Positions 27,482-36,166 of a stretch of 64,000 bases of DNA are shown here, piece after piece. This DNA comes from Planomicrobium okeanokoites. Lineage in GTDB: Bacteria; Bacillota; Bacilli; Bacillales_A; Planococcaceae. Every line of letters starts with the position of its first letter. The first letter of the stretch is position 1. The notes below the pieces were generated by a model, which ran no database searches, was not told the origin of the DNA, and worked only from the letters and a program-made list of their open reading frames with translations. The stretch spans positions 868,001 through 932,000 of the forward strand of contig NZ_QQRS01000001.1 in assembly GCF_003428875.1 (NCBI RefSeq). Reading direction: 5' to 3'. Made by a program: the position numbers and the translations under genes.

Positions 27482-28597
27482 CTACTGTTCACTGAAATAA
27501 CGGCGAATGAAACCAGGCATGAAATCAAGGATTTTTTCATCAGGATTAATTTTTGAATGATGAAGCCCGAATTCCGAATTCACTCCCGCCCAAAACATCA
27601 AACCTGGTATCTGCTCAGTGAAATAGCCAAAATCTTCCCCGGTCATCGCGGCATCTGCGCGGACAGCTGTGATGCCATCGGCCGATGAGGCAAACTCCAG
27701 AAAATGTTCAGCCAATTGCCCGTTATTATCAACTTCCCGATAAGAAGCTCCGTAATCAATTGAAATATGGCAATTATAACCCGTTTCCACCGCTTTACAA
27801 ATGGCTTCTATGCGTTCTTTCATTTTCAGCATGGATGTATTATTCAACGTTCTGATGGTGCCTTCCAATCGGGCATTTTCAGCGATGATATTCTGGACGG
27901 TGCCGGCTGTGAATTTGCCGACCGTCAAAACCGCCGAATCCATCGGGTTGATGTTGCGGCTGACAATCGTCTGGAGCTGCATTAACAGTGATGCGCCCGC
28001 CACTGCCATATCTTCCGTCAAATGCGGAAATGCTGCATGGCCGCCTTTCCCATGTAAATCTATAAAAAGTTCAGATGTATTGGCGAATAACATTCCCGGT
28101 TTTGTTGAAACCGTCCCCACAGGCAGGTCAGGTGCGATATGCATCGCGTAGATTTCATCCGGCCACAAATCCGGCCGCTCGTTTTTCAGCCATTCCCTGA
28201 AAGGCAAAGCACCGCCCGGCCCTTCCTCCGCTGGCTGGAAAAGCACAAGCACATCCTGCTTTATCGGGTCTTCGATAAGTCGCTTAAGCAAACCGATTGC
28301 ATTCGCCATATGGATATCATGGCCACAGGCATGCATATAGCCTTCATGTGTGGAACGGAAGTCAAGCCCCGTATTTTCTTCTATCGGCAAGCCATCGATA
28401 TCAGTTCGCCACGCGATGAGCTTGTCTGCATCCAGTCCGTTCACTTTCACTGCAATGCCTGTTTGCCATTCGGTAATTTCCATTCTATCTTGTGGCATTG
28501 AACGAATTTGTTCGAGCAGGTATTGCTGCGTTTTAAATTCACGGAAACCGATTTCCGGTATTTTATGCAAATCTCTTCTGATTTGTATAAGATCCAT
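27482..28597 (-). CDS. dapL: N-acetyldiaminopimelate deacetylase
   Basis: 371 residues of the M20 amidohydrolase family. Metal-binding residues appear in HACGHDIHMA (about 86-95), FQPAEEGPGGA (about 120-130) and MTGEDFGYF near 320. The sequence follows B. subtilis YkuR/DapL. It removes the acetyl group from N-acetyl-LL-diaminopimelate in the acetylase branch of lysine synthesis. The start at 28597 (MDLIQIRRDLHKIPEIG) has AAGGA 7 bases upstream; the frame stays open to 28660 inside dapH. It starts 10 bases after the dapH stop, so the two form an operon. Confidence 0.92.
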   Translation of the reverse strand: MDLIQIRRDLHKIPEIGFREFKTQQYLLEQIRSMPQDRMEITEWQTGIAVKVNGLDADKLIAWRTDIDGLPIEENTGLDFRSTHEGYMHACGHDIHMANAIGLLKRLIEDPIKQDVLVLFQPAEEGPGGALPFREWLKNERPDLWPDEIYAMHIAPDLPVGTVSTKPGMLFANTSELFIDLHGKGGHAAFPHLTEDMAVAGASLLMQLQTIVSRNINPMDSAVLTVGKFTAGTVQNIIAENARLEGTIRTLNNTSMLKMKERIEAICKAVETGYNCHISIDYGASYREVDNNGQLAEHFLEFASSADGITAVRADAAMTGEDFGYFTEQIPGLMFWAGVNSEFGLHHSKINPDEKILDFMPGFIRRYFSEQ

Positions 28598-28607
28598 ATC
28601 CAGATCC

Positions 28608-29321
28608 TTATAATTGACGTAGTTCTTGTTTGATTTCCGTTTTCGAGCGCGTCTTCTCATCCATCAATTTCAATACCCGGGCCGGCGTGCCGCCAACTAC
28701 TGAATTTTCCGGAACGTCTTCGATAACAATTGCCCCAGCGGCAACCACCGCACCTTGTCCGATTCGAACGCCTTCCAGAACTACTGCGTTCGCGCCGATC
28801 ATTACATTGTCTTCCACAATTACCGGAGTGGCGGAAGCCGGTTCGATCACCCCTGCAAGCACAGCGCCTGCGCCGATGTGGCAATTCTTGCCGACAGTAG
28901 CACGGCCGCCCATGATAACGCCCATATCGATCATCGTGCCATCGCCGATTACAGATCCGATATTGATGACTGCACCCATCATGATGATGCAATTATTGCC
29001 GATTTCCACATTTTCACGGATAAATGCGCCTGGTTCGATGCGGCTGTTGATGTTTTTCAAGTCCAGCATCGGAATTGCCGAGTTGCGGCGATCATTTTCT
29101 ACAACGTAGTCTTCAATTGCAGCTTCGTGTTCTGCTAAAGCTTTTTCAATATCTGACCACTCACCGAATACAGTCGCATGACCGCCTTCACCGAAAACTT
29201 TCGCAGACTCTCCATAATTCAGCGAAGCGACGTTTTCACCCTTAACATAAACTTTCACAGGTGTTGATTTTTTTGCATTCTGTATGTACGAAATAATTTC
29301 ATTGGCATCCATTTGTTTCAT
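28608..29321 (-). CDS. dapH: Tetrahydrodipicolinate N-acetyltransferase
   Basis: 237 residues. The C-terminal two-thirds is a left-handed beta helix of hexapeptide repeats ([41 protein letters not shown]). The N-terminal domain [25 protein letters not shown] and the C-terminal tail KQELRQL match B. subtilis DapH. It acetylates tetrahydrodipicolinate, the committed step of the acetylase DAP route. Ribosome-binding site AGAGG. It lies directly upstream of dapL. No riboswitch or T-box was evident in the 66-base leader. Confidence 0.95.
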   Translation of the reverse strand: MKQMDANEIISYIQNAKKSTPVKVYVKGENVASLNYGESAKVFGEGGHATVFGEWSDIEKALAEHEAAIEDYVVENDRRNSAIPMLDLKNINSRIEPGAFIRENVEIGNNCIIMMGAVINIGSVIGDGTMIDMGVIMGGRATVGKNCHIGAGAVLAGVIEPASATPVIVEDNVMIGANAVVLEGVRIGQGAVVAAGAIVIEDVPENSVVGGTPARVLKLMDEKTRSKTEIKQELRQL

Positions 29322-29387
29322 CGATAAAAACCTCTTTCTATAGTTAATGGTGTAATTATAACGGAAAATGCAAGATAATTCATCACT

Positions 29388-30263
29388 CTAGTCCAATAAA
29401 GCGGCATGTTTTTGCACAATTTCAACAAAAGCTGAAACCTGACGCAATTCAAAAGCGGAATCATAGCCGATAAGCCATGTATCCCGGGTCAATTCGAGCT
29501 CTTCCGCGTTGCTTGCCAATGCGACCGTGTGCACATCTTCCGTTCCGTTTAATGTTATTGAAGGAAGGATGGCGTAGCCGATCCCATTCACCGCCATCTG
29601 CTTGCATGTCTCGATTTGGTCCACTGTAATCTGCCTTTTCGGATTGGAGGCAAAATGTTTCTGCCACCATTGCTGAATTTCTTCATAATAATTGGAATCG
29701 CTTTTAAACTGGATAAAAGGCCGTTCCGTTTCCATCACCTGTTCAAGCGAATCGATTTCTTTATCGACTAAATACAAAGTATCGCGGAATAAGTGGATTT
29801 TCTTCCCCTTCCAATCAGTGTGTCCGCGTACAATTCCGATATGCGCCTCGCCTTCATACAAAGCACGAGTAATTTCAGAGCTCCATCCGGTGATCAGCTG
29901 AATTTTCGCCTGTGGATAAAGCGTTACAAAATCCTTCAGGACTTTCGGCAGCCAATTCTGCCCGATGATGGATGCACAGGCTATCTTCAAAGTGCCATGC
30001 ACTTTTGACGTCAGCGTATGCAGCACTTCAAATACTTCTTCTTTGCGCTGCAGCATTTCATTGGCGTAGCTGATGACTAGTTCACCTGCAGGCGTTGGAG
30101 TCAGCCCTTTCTGCGAACGGATGAATAATTGCTGGCCCCATTCTTTTTCTATGGATTGCAGTCTTTGAGATAAAGCTGGCTGAGAAAGGAAGAGGCGTTC
30201 CGACGCTTTTCTCATATTGCCTTCTTCAGCCAGTATTTTGATGATCATTTCTTCATTCGACAT
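29388..30263 (-). CDS. LysR-family regulator, CcpC-like
   Basis: 291 residues: N-terminal winged HTH (about 5-60: GNMRKASERLFLSQPALSQRLQS) and a periplasmic-binding-type effector domain (about 85-290). The sequence closely follows B. subtilis CcpC (GTLKIACASIIGQNWLPKVLKDF; QITVDQIETCKQMAVNGIGYAILPS), the citrate-responsive repressor of the early TCA genes, and like ykuM it sits next to the dapH-dapL pair. AAAGGAG precedes the ATG. The start overlaps the end of an MFS pump gene by 11 bases, which I do not expect for ccpC. Citrate response is inferred from similarity only. Confidence 0.83.
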   Translation of the reverse strand: MSNEEMIIKILAEEGNMRKASERLFLSQPALSQRLQSIEKEWGQQLFIRSQKGLTPTPAGELVISYANEMLQRKEEVFEVLHTLTSKVHGTLKIACASIIGQNWLPKVLKDFVTLYPQAKIQLITGWSSEITRALYEGEAHIGIVRGHTDWKGKKIHLFRDTLYLVDKEIDSLEQVMETERPFIQFKSDSNYYEEIQQWWQKHFASNPKRQITVDQIETCKQMAVNGIGYAILPSITLNGTEDVHTVALASNAEELELTRDTWLIGYDSAFELRQVSAFVEIVQKHAALLD

Positions 30264-31731
30264 TTTTCTTCACTCCTTTATCCCTCGGCAGACCGAAGAT
30301 CAGCAACAGGCTGACAACGGCAAAAACAGCCATGAAAGCATAGACATTCTGAAGCGCCAGGGATAATCCCCCTTGCAGGAAACGCAGTTCTTCTAGCGGC
30401 ATATCCGCCCTGCTGTCCACCGTAAGCAATGAATTAATTGAATCCAGACCATAATTTTTATTACTGGACTCAAAATATTTCAGCAGCGATGTATTAAGTA
30501 CAGTACCGAGCAGCGCCACCCCGATCGTACTTCCGAGATTACGCATGAACATATTGGATGCTGTCGCAACTCCCCGCTTTTCGTAAGTGACAGCACTTTG
30601 GATCGAGACGATAAACGCAGTGCTCGTCAACCCCATACCGATGCCGATGACAAAGCTCGATAATGCAGCCCACCACGGACCTGCCTCTGGCCGCATAAGG
30701 ACAAACAACAAAGCACCGGCCACCAAAAATAATCCTCCTGCAAGCGACGTCCGGAAATAACCGATTCTGATCAATAGCCTTCCGGACAAAGTCGAAGCAA
30801 TCGGCCAGCCGATCGACATGGCAGTCAGGGTAAATCCGGCGATGGCGGCGGGCTGTTCCATGACACCCGTCACATAGGTCGGCAAATAACTTGAAACAGA
30901 GATTAAAATGATGCCCGTTGTGAGAGAAACCAGATTAGCAAATAAAATCGTTTTATTTCTCCATATTTCAAACGGCATGATGGGTTCTTTCACTTTCCGT
31001 TCAACCAGGACGAATAAGATGAACGCCGTTGCTGACAGTGAAATGAGTAATGCCGCAGTAGCGGAAAACCACTCAAAACCGACACCGCCTTCAACCAGGA
31101 CATATAATAAACTCACTAAACCGATGGTCAATAAAATCGCTCCGGCATAGTCGATGGAAGGTTTGCCGGTTCTTTTAGGTTCCTGCAGGAAAATCAGTAC
31201 ACCTGCAAGCGCCAGGATGCCTAATGGGATGTTCACCCAAAATACATACTCCCAACCTACAGTTGCAACCAGGATACCTCCGATAGCAGGCCCTGAAACC
31301 GCGGAAATGCCCCAGACGCTCGAAAGGTAACCCTGTATTTTCGCACGTTCTTCTGCGGAATAGATATCGCCGACGATGGTAGTGGCAATCGGCAATACCG
31401 CTCCTGCTCCCATTCCTTGAATCAGCCTGTAGAGAATTAATTGATCCATTGAGTCGGCAAGACCGCACATAAGTGAACCGAACAGGAACAACAGAATGCC
31501 GAAAGTGAAAATCGGTTTACGTCCGAAAATATCCGATAATTTACCGTAAATCAGGACTGTTACCGTATTCATCAGAAGATAGGCGGAAAACACCCAGCTG
31601 TATTTAGCAAAGCCACCCAAGTCAGCCGCAATGCTCGGCATTGCCGTAGCAACGATGGTAGCCTCCACCGCTCCAACAAACATCGCCAGCATCACCGAGA
31701 TCAAAACAAGTGGACGATTTGTCGTCTTCAT
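30253..31731 (-). CDS. MFS drug transporter, DHA2 (EmrB/QacA) family
   Basis: 492 residues, about 14 membrane segments. Signatures: helix 1 motif AMFVGAVEATIVATAMPSI, loop 2-3 GKLSDIFGRKP, motif C in helix 5 (SAVSGPAIGG), WEYVFWVNIPLG. This family uses proton antiport to export drugs. The ribosome-binding site is weak (AGGG). Its last codons overlap the CcpC-like gene start, so the regulator is translated from the same message. Substrate not readable. Confidence 0.88.
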   Translation of the reverse strand: MKTTNRPLVLISVMLAMFVGAVEATIVATAMPSIAADLGGFAKYSWVFSAYLLMNTVTVLIYGKLSDIFGRKPIFTFGILLFLFGSLMCGLADSMDQLILYRLIQGMGAGAVLPIATTIVGDIYSAEERAKIQGYLSSVWGISAVSGPAIGGILVATVGWEYVFWVNIPLGILALAGVLIFLQEPKRTGKPSIDYAGAILLTIGLVSLLYVLVEGGVGFEWFSATAALLISLSATAFILFVLVERKVKEPIMPFEIWRNKTILFANLVSLTTGIILISVSSYLPTYVTGVMEQPAAIAGFTLTAMSIGWPIASTLSGRLLIRIGYFRTSLAGGLFLVAGALLFVLMRPEAGPWWAALSSFVIGIGMGLTSTAFIVSIQSAVTYEKRGVATASNMFMRNLGSTIGVALLGTVLNTSLLKYFESSNKNYGLDSINSLLTVDSRADMPLEELRFLQGGLSLALQNVYAFMAVFAVVSLLLIFGLPRDKGVKKNVE

Positions 31732-31761
31732 ATCTCTGAGCCCTCATTTCAAATTGAACAA

Positions 31762-31788
31762 CAAAAAAGGCCTCTTACTTCGAGGCCC
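31762..31788 (-). terminator. Terminator of darB
   Basis: GGCCTC / GAGGCC stem, 7-base loop, six T on the minus strand; between darB and the DHA2 pump gene. Confidence 0.82.
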
Positions 31789-31793
31789 TCCAT

Positions 31794-32243
31794 TCATTGA
31801 TTATTTCGGATTTGATAAATCTGTTTCTTCAATTGTTTCAATACGACCCGTCTTGTCAAAATACCCATGAACAATCCGTCGTCATCAACCACACAAAGGA
31901 AATTCTGATCAATCAGCAGGTCCAGCGCCTTTTGAAAACGTTCAGTTATTTTGATCAATGGAATATCCGTCTGCATAATTTCCTGCACTTTGATTTCCGG
32001 TAATTTTTCATATTCAATATGGTCCAGACCGAGTATGGATTCCGTAATACGCTGAGTATTGATCAGCCCCTGGAAACGGTATTTCATATCCAGGACAGGG
32101 ATTGCCGAGTAACCCGTTTTCGTCAGAACCAGCAATGCATGTTCTGCGCTATTGCCCAGTTGAACGTGGGCGACTTTTTCAGATGAAATAATATAATCTT
32201 CTATTTGAGTTTCAAGAAAGTCTTTGCTTGGTAATGAAATCAT
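31794..32243 (-). CDS. darB: CBS-domain c-di-AMP receptor protein
   Basis: 149 residues consisting of two CBS motifs (about 15-70: HALLVLTKTGYSAIPVLD; about 85-140: ALDLLIDQNFLCVVDDDGLFMGILTRR). The sequence follows B. subtilis YkuL/DarB, which binds c-di-AMP and regulates the (p)ppGpp synthetase Rel and pyruvate carboxylase. Stand-alone gene with its own terminator. It is in the same window as KtrC and KtrD, other parts of potassium/c-di-AMP physiology, but not linked to them. Assignment by similarity and by position near fadH, as in Bacillus. Confidence 0.87.
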   Translation of the reverse strand: MISLPSKDFLETQIEDYIISSEKVAHVQLGNSAEHALLVLTKTGYSAIPVLDMKYRFQGLINTQRITESILGLDHIEYEKLPEIKVQEIMQTDIPLIKITERFQKALDLLIDQNFLCVVDDDGLFMGILTRRVVLKQLKKQIYQIRNNQ

Positions 32244-32343
32244 GCGCTCTACTCCTTTTGCATCATAAACTGATGCTAATCACTCCGATTTCATCATAAC
32301 ACATCACCAAACATGAAACTATTTAAAAGAGAGTATTATTTAC

Positions 32344-33111
32344 TTAAAAAGGAAATTTATTCAGCCATTGTCCGCCATCCAGCGTCACAATCTCCCCATT
32401 CATATAGGAAGCTTTATCCGACATGATGAAAGCAGCCAATTCCGCAATTTCTTCCGGTTTGCCCAATCGGCCGAGAGGAATCGATTCAAGTGTGCGTTTC
32501 GCCGCTTTTTCTGATTCCCATAGTTTATCAGCGCCGCCAGTACGTTCAATAGGCCCCGGTGCAATGCCATTTACACGGATTCCGAACTGAGTCCCCCACT
32601 CTACAGCAAGCGTGCGTGTCAGCGACATGACTCCCGCTTTTGCTGCAGCTGAATGCGCCACACCTGCTCCGGCATTCCACGCATAAGTAGCGAGCATATT
32701 CAGGATATTTCCTTTTGTTTCATTTTCAATCCAATAATTTCCGACCGCATGGGAACAGAAAAATGTACCATTCAATACGATATCCACAACTGATTTCCAT
32801 CCGTTCGGAGATAGTTTTTCCGCATGGACAATGAAATTACCGGCTGCATTATTTACCAGGCCATCAATACGGCCGAATTTTTCATGGGCAAATTTAACCA
32901 TCGCTTTTGCATGTTCCGGCTCCCTGACATCCATTTGAAAAACTTCAACGGTGCCTTTAGCGTCTGCCATATTTTTAACGGCATCGTTCAATTTTTCCAT
33001 ATCACGTCCTGTAATGACGACGTTTGCTCCCTCAGCAGCAAATCTTTCCGCCATATGGTATCCCATACCGCTTGAACCACCAGTAATAATAATTGTCTGA
33101 TCTTGAAACAT
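32344..33111 (-). CDS. fadH: 2,4-dienoyl-CoA reductase-like SDR (FadH/YkuF)
   Basis: 255 residues, short-chain dehydrogenase. Cofactor motif TGGSSGMG (about 10-17), NNAAGN motif (about 87-92), and C-terminal IERTGGADKLWESE typical of the dienoyl-CoA reductase subgroup. The usual SDR catalytic Tyr of YxxxK appears replaced: the segment reads HSAAAKAG (Ser-Ala-Ala-Ala-Lys), as in 2,4-dienoyl-CoA reductases, which also lack that Tyr. It probably reduces dienoyl-CoA in unsaturated fatty acid oxidation. Single gene with a GGAGG site. Confidence 0.87.
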   Translation of the reverse strand: MFQDQTIIITGGSSGMGYHMAERFAAEGANVVITGRDMEKLNDAVKNMADAKGTVEVFQMDVREPEHAKAMVKFAHEKFGRIDGLVNNAAGNFIVHAEKLSPNGWKSVVDIVLNGTFFCSHAVGNYWIENETKGNILNMLATYAWNAGAGVAHSAAAKAGVMSLTRTLAVEWGTQFGIRVNGIAPGPIERTGGADKLWESEKAAKRTLESIPLGRLGKPEEIAELAAFIMSDKASYMNGEIVTLDGGQWLNKFPF

Positions 33112-33207
33112 TTCAAATTCCTCCTTTTGGCCTCATATGATTTTGTATGTAAAAATGACAAATTACGCCTATTTCCTCAAATGAACCAATACTCCTGATA
33201 CTTGTTA

Positions 33208-33236
33208 TACACATTGCAAGAAAATTTTGATATAAT
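33208..33236 (+). promoter_or_regulatory. Extended -10 promoter of ykyB
   Basis: TACACA (33208-33213), 17-base spacer ending TGA, then a perfect TATAAT (33231-33236), 45 bases before ykyB. The TG makes it an extended -10 promoter. Confidence 0.68.
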
Positions 33237-33280
33237 GAAGATGTTTTTAGAATATAATCCTCTTAGAAAGGAATGAGCCT

Positions 33281-33742
33281 ATGTCTAACTCCCGAATGGA
33301 TTCTGAAATTGCCCAGGCTATTTTCACAGTCAACAGGCACGCAAAGACCGCTTCAGATAATCACTATTTATATGCCTTGAAAAAAGAGGCGCTAAATAAA
33401 ATGATTCTCCAGGATCGCGCTCAGAAAATAGGGCTGCACTTCAGTAAAAACCCCCGTAAAAGCCAACAGCAATCTTCTGTCCTCGTAAAATGTGGAGACT
33501 ATTATTTTCACATGCTGCCGAAAAAAGAAGACTTTGAGAATCTTGAACACCTCGGCCACCTCGATGAGTCTTATCGGAATCCCGCAAGCAGGATGAACTT
33601 GCGTTCTGCCAAAGAAATCCTGAGTGAGCTGACCGGCCTCCAGCCGGTGAAAAAGGACACAGCCGCAGCAAATCCCGGAAAAGCTTATCAGCCGAGGGAA
33701 ATGAACAGATTCTATTCACCTAAAAAATCATATTTCGATTGA
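33281..33742 (+). CDS. ykyB: YkyB-family protein
   Basis: 153 residues, same length as B. subtilis YkyB and with its core (VNRHAKTASDNHYLYALKKEAL, IGLHFSKNP, GDYYFHMLPKKEDFENLEHLG, SYRNPASRM). No domain with known activity; it is basic and soluble. AAAGGAA site before ATG. Monocistronic, with a promoter upstream and a terminator downstream. Function unknown. Confidence 0.85.
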   Translation: MSNSRMDSEIAQAIFTVNRHAKTASDNHYLYALKKEALNKMILQDRAQKIGLHFSKNPRKSQQQSSVLVKCGDYYFHMLPKKEDFENLEHLGHLDESYRNPASRMNLRSAKEILSELTGLQPVKKDTAAANPGKAYQPREMNRFYSPKKSYFD

Positions 33743-33746
33743 TGGA

Positions 33747-33784
33747 GAGAGCCGGGACTAAATTGTCTTCGGCTCTTTATTATT
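33747..33784 (+). terminator. Terminator of ykyB
   Basis: AGAGCCG / CGGCTCT stem with a 15-base loop and TTATTATT tail; overlaps the 3' end of the convergent gene. Confidence 0.65.
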
Positions 33785-34645
33785 AGTATCTTCATATTGG
33801 ACAATCAATGCCTGAGTCCCTTTATCCTGATAGCCTTTTTCAGCCAGATTCTCGAAGAGGCGGAGCGACAGGCGGAGGGCAGGAAGATCAAGTCCCATCA
33901 AATCCGCTTCTTCCAATGCAATTTTCATATCTTTGATGAAGTGTTTAATATAGAATCCGGGTTCGAAATTACGTGAAATCATTTTTGGCGCTAGGTTCGA
34001 TAAAGACCAGGAGCCCGCTGCACCTGAAGAAATGGACAGAAGTACAGTTTCCGGATCAAGACCCGCTTTCAGAGCATAGATCAACGATTCGCTCACTCCC
34101 ATCATATTGGAAGCAATGATAATCTGATTGCACATTTTTGTATGCTGCCCTGAACCAGCCGGCCCTTGATAAACAATATTTCCGCCAAAGAGATCCAGCA
34201 AAGGTTGCACCTGTTTAAAACTGCTTTCTTCCCCACCGACCATAATCGACAATAAACCATTTCTCGCACCGATGTCTCCACCCGAAACAGGTGCATCCAA
34301 AGCTGAAAGGCCCTTCTGGAGTGCGGCTTTAAAAATTTCACGGGCAAGTTCCGGTTTTGATGTAGTCATATCGACCAGCACAGTTCCTTCTTTGGCATTG
34401 TTGATGATGCCTTCTTCCCCGAAATAAATTTCTTCGACATCTGAAGGGTAGCCGACCATCGTAAAAATAACTTCGGCATCCATTGCCACCATTTTCGGAG
34501 ATTCCTGCCATTCAGCCCCAGCTTCCACTAAATTCTGAGCTTTAGAGGCCGTTCGTGTATAGACGGAAACTTCGTGCCCTTCATCGAGAAGGTGCTTCAC
34601 CAGGCTGTTTCCCATGACTCCCGTTCCGATAAATCCTACCTTCAT
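33758..34645 (-). CDS. 3-hydroxyisobutyrate dehydrogenase-family oxidoreductase (YkwC-like)
   Basis: 295 residues. N-terminal Rossmann motif GFIGTGVMGNSLV (about 4-16), substrate motif DAPVSGGDIGARNG (about 117-130), catalytic lysine region GSGQHTKMCNQI (about 163-174). The family oxidises beta-hydroxyacids or reduces semialdehydes with NAD(P)H. The sequence tracks B. subtilis YkwC, whose substrate I do not know. AGGAGG precedes the ATG. Convergent with ykyB. Confidence 0.87.
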   Translation of the reverse strand: MKVGFIGTGVMGNSLVKHLLDEGHEVSVYTRTASKAQNLVEAGAEWQESPKMVAMDAEVIFTMVGYPSDVEEIYFGEEGIINNAKEGTVLVDMTTSKPELAREIFKAALQKGLSALDAPVSGGDIGARNGLLSIMVGGEESSFKQVQPLLDLFGGNIVYQGPAGSGQHTKMCNQIIIASNMMGVSESLIYALKAGLDPETVLLSISSGAAGSWSLSNLAPKMISRNFEPGFYIKHFIKDMKIALEEADLMGLDLPALRLSLRLFENLAEKGYQDKGTQALIVQYEDTNNKEPKTI

Positions 34646-34711
34646 ATGTATCCTCCTTTTTCAAGCTATCTTCAGTTTAGCAAAAATCTTCTGTATATTC
34701 ATTAAATAGTG

Positions 34712-34842
34712 TAGAAAAGCGGAAACGGCCGTTCAGCTCCGGCAGGATTAAGATGAACTTCCGAAGCGGCGCTCTTTGCCGCACAGGAAGGGCAGCTTAA
34801 GACCGAGGAGTTGGCCGTTGGAGTCTGGACAATAGAAAAGCG
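34712..34842 (+). repeat. Dispersed hairpin repeat, copy 1
   Basis: Bounded by AGAAAAGCGGAAAC at the left and GGAGTCTGGACAATAGAAAAGCG at the right (the right boundary in full is 34820-34842). Inside, AACGGCC pairs with GGCCGTT and an inner stem GCGGC..GCCGC closes the loop GCTCTTT. It fills most of the ~309-base gap 34646-34954; the rest is unremarkable. Same architecture as 39271-39404. Confidence 0.8.
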
Positions 34843-34954
34843 AGTGGGGAAAATGGGCAAAAAAAAGAAGCCGATCCAGTTAAGGACCGACCACAAAAGG
34901 GGGAAATGAGAATGTTGCTGTGTTCTTTATTAGTATGCCCAGATAAATATGGCT

Positions 34955-36166
34955 TTAAACATTTTCCCTAAAAAAATTTTCATTTATTTTTTCCAGCTCT
35001 TCTACAAAAGGAGAAGCTTCCCTGTTTTCTATAAGTCCGTTGCTGTATCGTACTTTATCGTACGTTTTAAAAAAGGATTCAGTAAACGGCAATGCTTCAC
35101 GATTCGCCCATTCCCTGACGGTTTCATGTTCCAACCGTCCCTTTTCGGCAATAAGCGCTTTTTGTTCAAATTCCCTGAAGGCTTTTCGGATTTCGTGGAT
35201 ATTGACCAGATTATACCCTCTGGCTGGTTCAGGTTCTTCTAATTTTTCGGCAATCTCAGAGAAACGGCTGATTTCAGCCACGGATTCCTCTTTTTGATTG
35301 GCAACATCAGGTTTGATCTTCCGAATCAGCAGAATTCCAATAATCACCGCAAGGACAATGCCAATACCTGCAAGGATTGTATAATCAAATTCCAGCCCTC
35401 CCGAATAAGGAAGGTCTTCCGGCTGCTCTGCTTGTTCTTCCATATTGCTCAGATTATCCAGCATCTCTTCCTCAGTGGAAAGTCCATTTATAAAATTTAC
35501 CAGCCAATTCAGCACACCGGCGAACGGCCATAAGACAATGGTCAGGATTCCACCCAGAACGGAACCAGCCAAATGCCGTATTTCATCGGCAAGTATATGG
35601 AAGAGGAATGCAGCCGAACTGGCTATTGCGATGATGCCGGTCGAAGCGGCAATTGCCTGCCATAGTTTCGCGCCTTCCTTCCGTGCATTCAGGTAGCGGT
35701 AAAATAATCGCGACACGGTGTAAAATATAATCGCAGCTGCCGCTGTCGGAAACAACAGAAGCTGTGAACTGCCCAGTGGATTAAATATACTTAAAACCAG
35801 TGAGATGGTGAAGATCACCAAAAACATGATTAAAAAGAAACTTTCTCCGCTGTTTTTATCTTCGAGCTCAGAAAACCTTGCATGCAGCCGGTACAAGGAA
35901 ATTATTGTTAAGACAATGAAAGTTCCGGCAGTCACACCGGCAAGCAGCGCTAATGCCATAACCAAACCTGCGGCAATCAGCACAGGTGTCGGATTGTAAG
36001 GTTTTCGCCAGCTGACGGCTGCTGCTGTCAGGGCTGTTGCCATAGCCAATCCCAGCCAGATTAATACCAAAGGGAACCTGGCACCGGCATCGATAAACAG
36101 AAATACAAACGAGATGAGGAAAGCGTCCTGAATATATGCGGTGACTGATGAAAACCTGGCAGTCAT
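34955..36166 (-). CDS. Membrane protein with C-terminal DUF4129-like domain
   Basis: 403 residues. About eight membrane segments fill residues 12-240 and one more lies near 283-300. A soluble C-terminal domain follows (about 325-400: HEIRKAFREFEQKALIAEKG, HETVREWANRE), resembling DUF4129 found at the C-terminus of YebA-type transglutaminases. The transglutaminase domain itself is absent, and the protein is about half the length of YebA. ATG at 36166 overlaps the DUF58 stop as ATGA, so translation is coupled. Third gene of the moxR-DUF58-DUF4129 operon. Confidence 0.78.
   Translation of the reverse strand: MTARFSSVTAYIQDAFLISFVFLFIDAGARFPLVLIWLGLAMATALTAAAVSWRKPYNPTPVLIAAGLVMALALLAGVTAGTFIVLTIISLYRLHARFSELEDKNSGESFFLIMFLVIFTISLVLSIFNPLGSSQLLLFPTAAAAIIFYTVSRLFYRYLNARKEGAKLWQAIAASTGIIAIASSAAFLFHILADEIRHLAGSVLGGILTIVLWPFAGVLNWLVNFINGLSTEEEMLDNLSNMEEQAEQPEDLPYSGGLEFDYTILAGIGIVLAVIIGILLIRKIKPDVANQKEESVAEISRFSEIAEKLEEPEPARGYNLVNIHEIRKAFREFEQKALIAEKGRLEHETVREWANREALPFTESFFKTYDKVRYSNGLIENREASPFVEELEKINENFFRENV

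Noticed and set aside
28657-29138. Overlapping frames across dapH
   Set aside because: They mirror the hexapeptide repeats of dapH in other frames; no initiation signals.
29322-29387. Lysine riboswitch or T-box before dapH
   Set aside because: The leader is only 66 bases and has no recognisable aptamer or T-box sequence.
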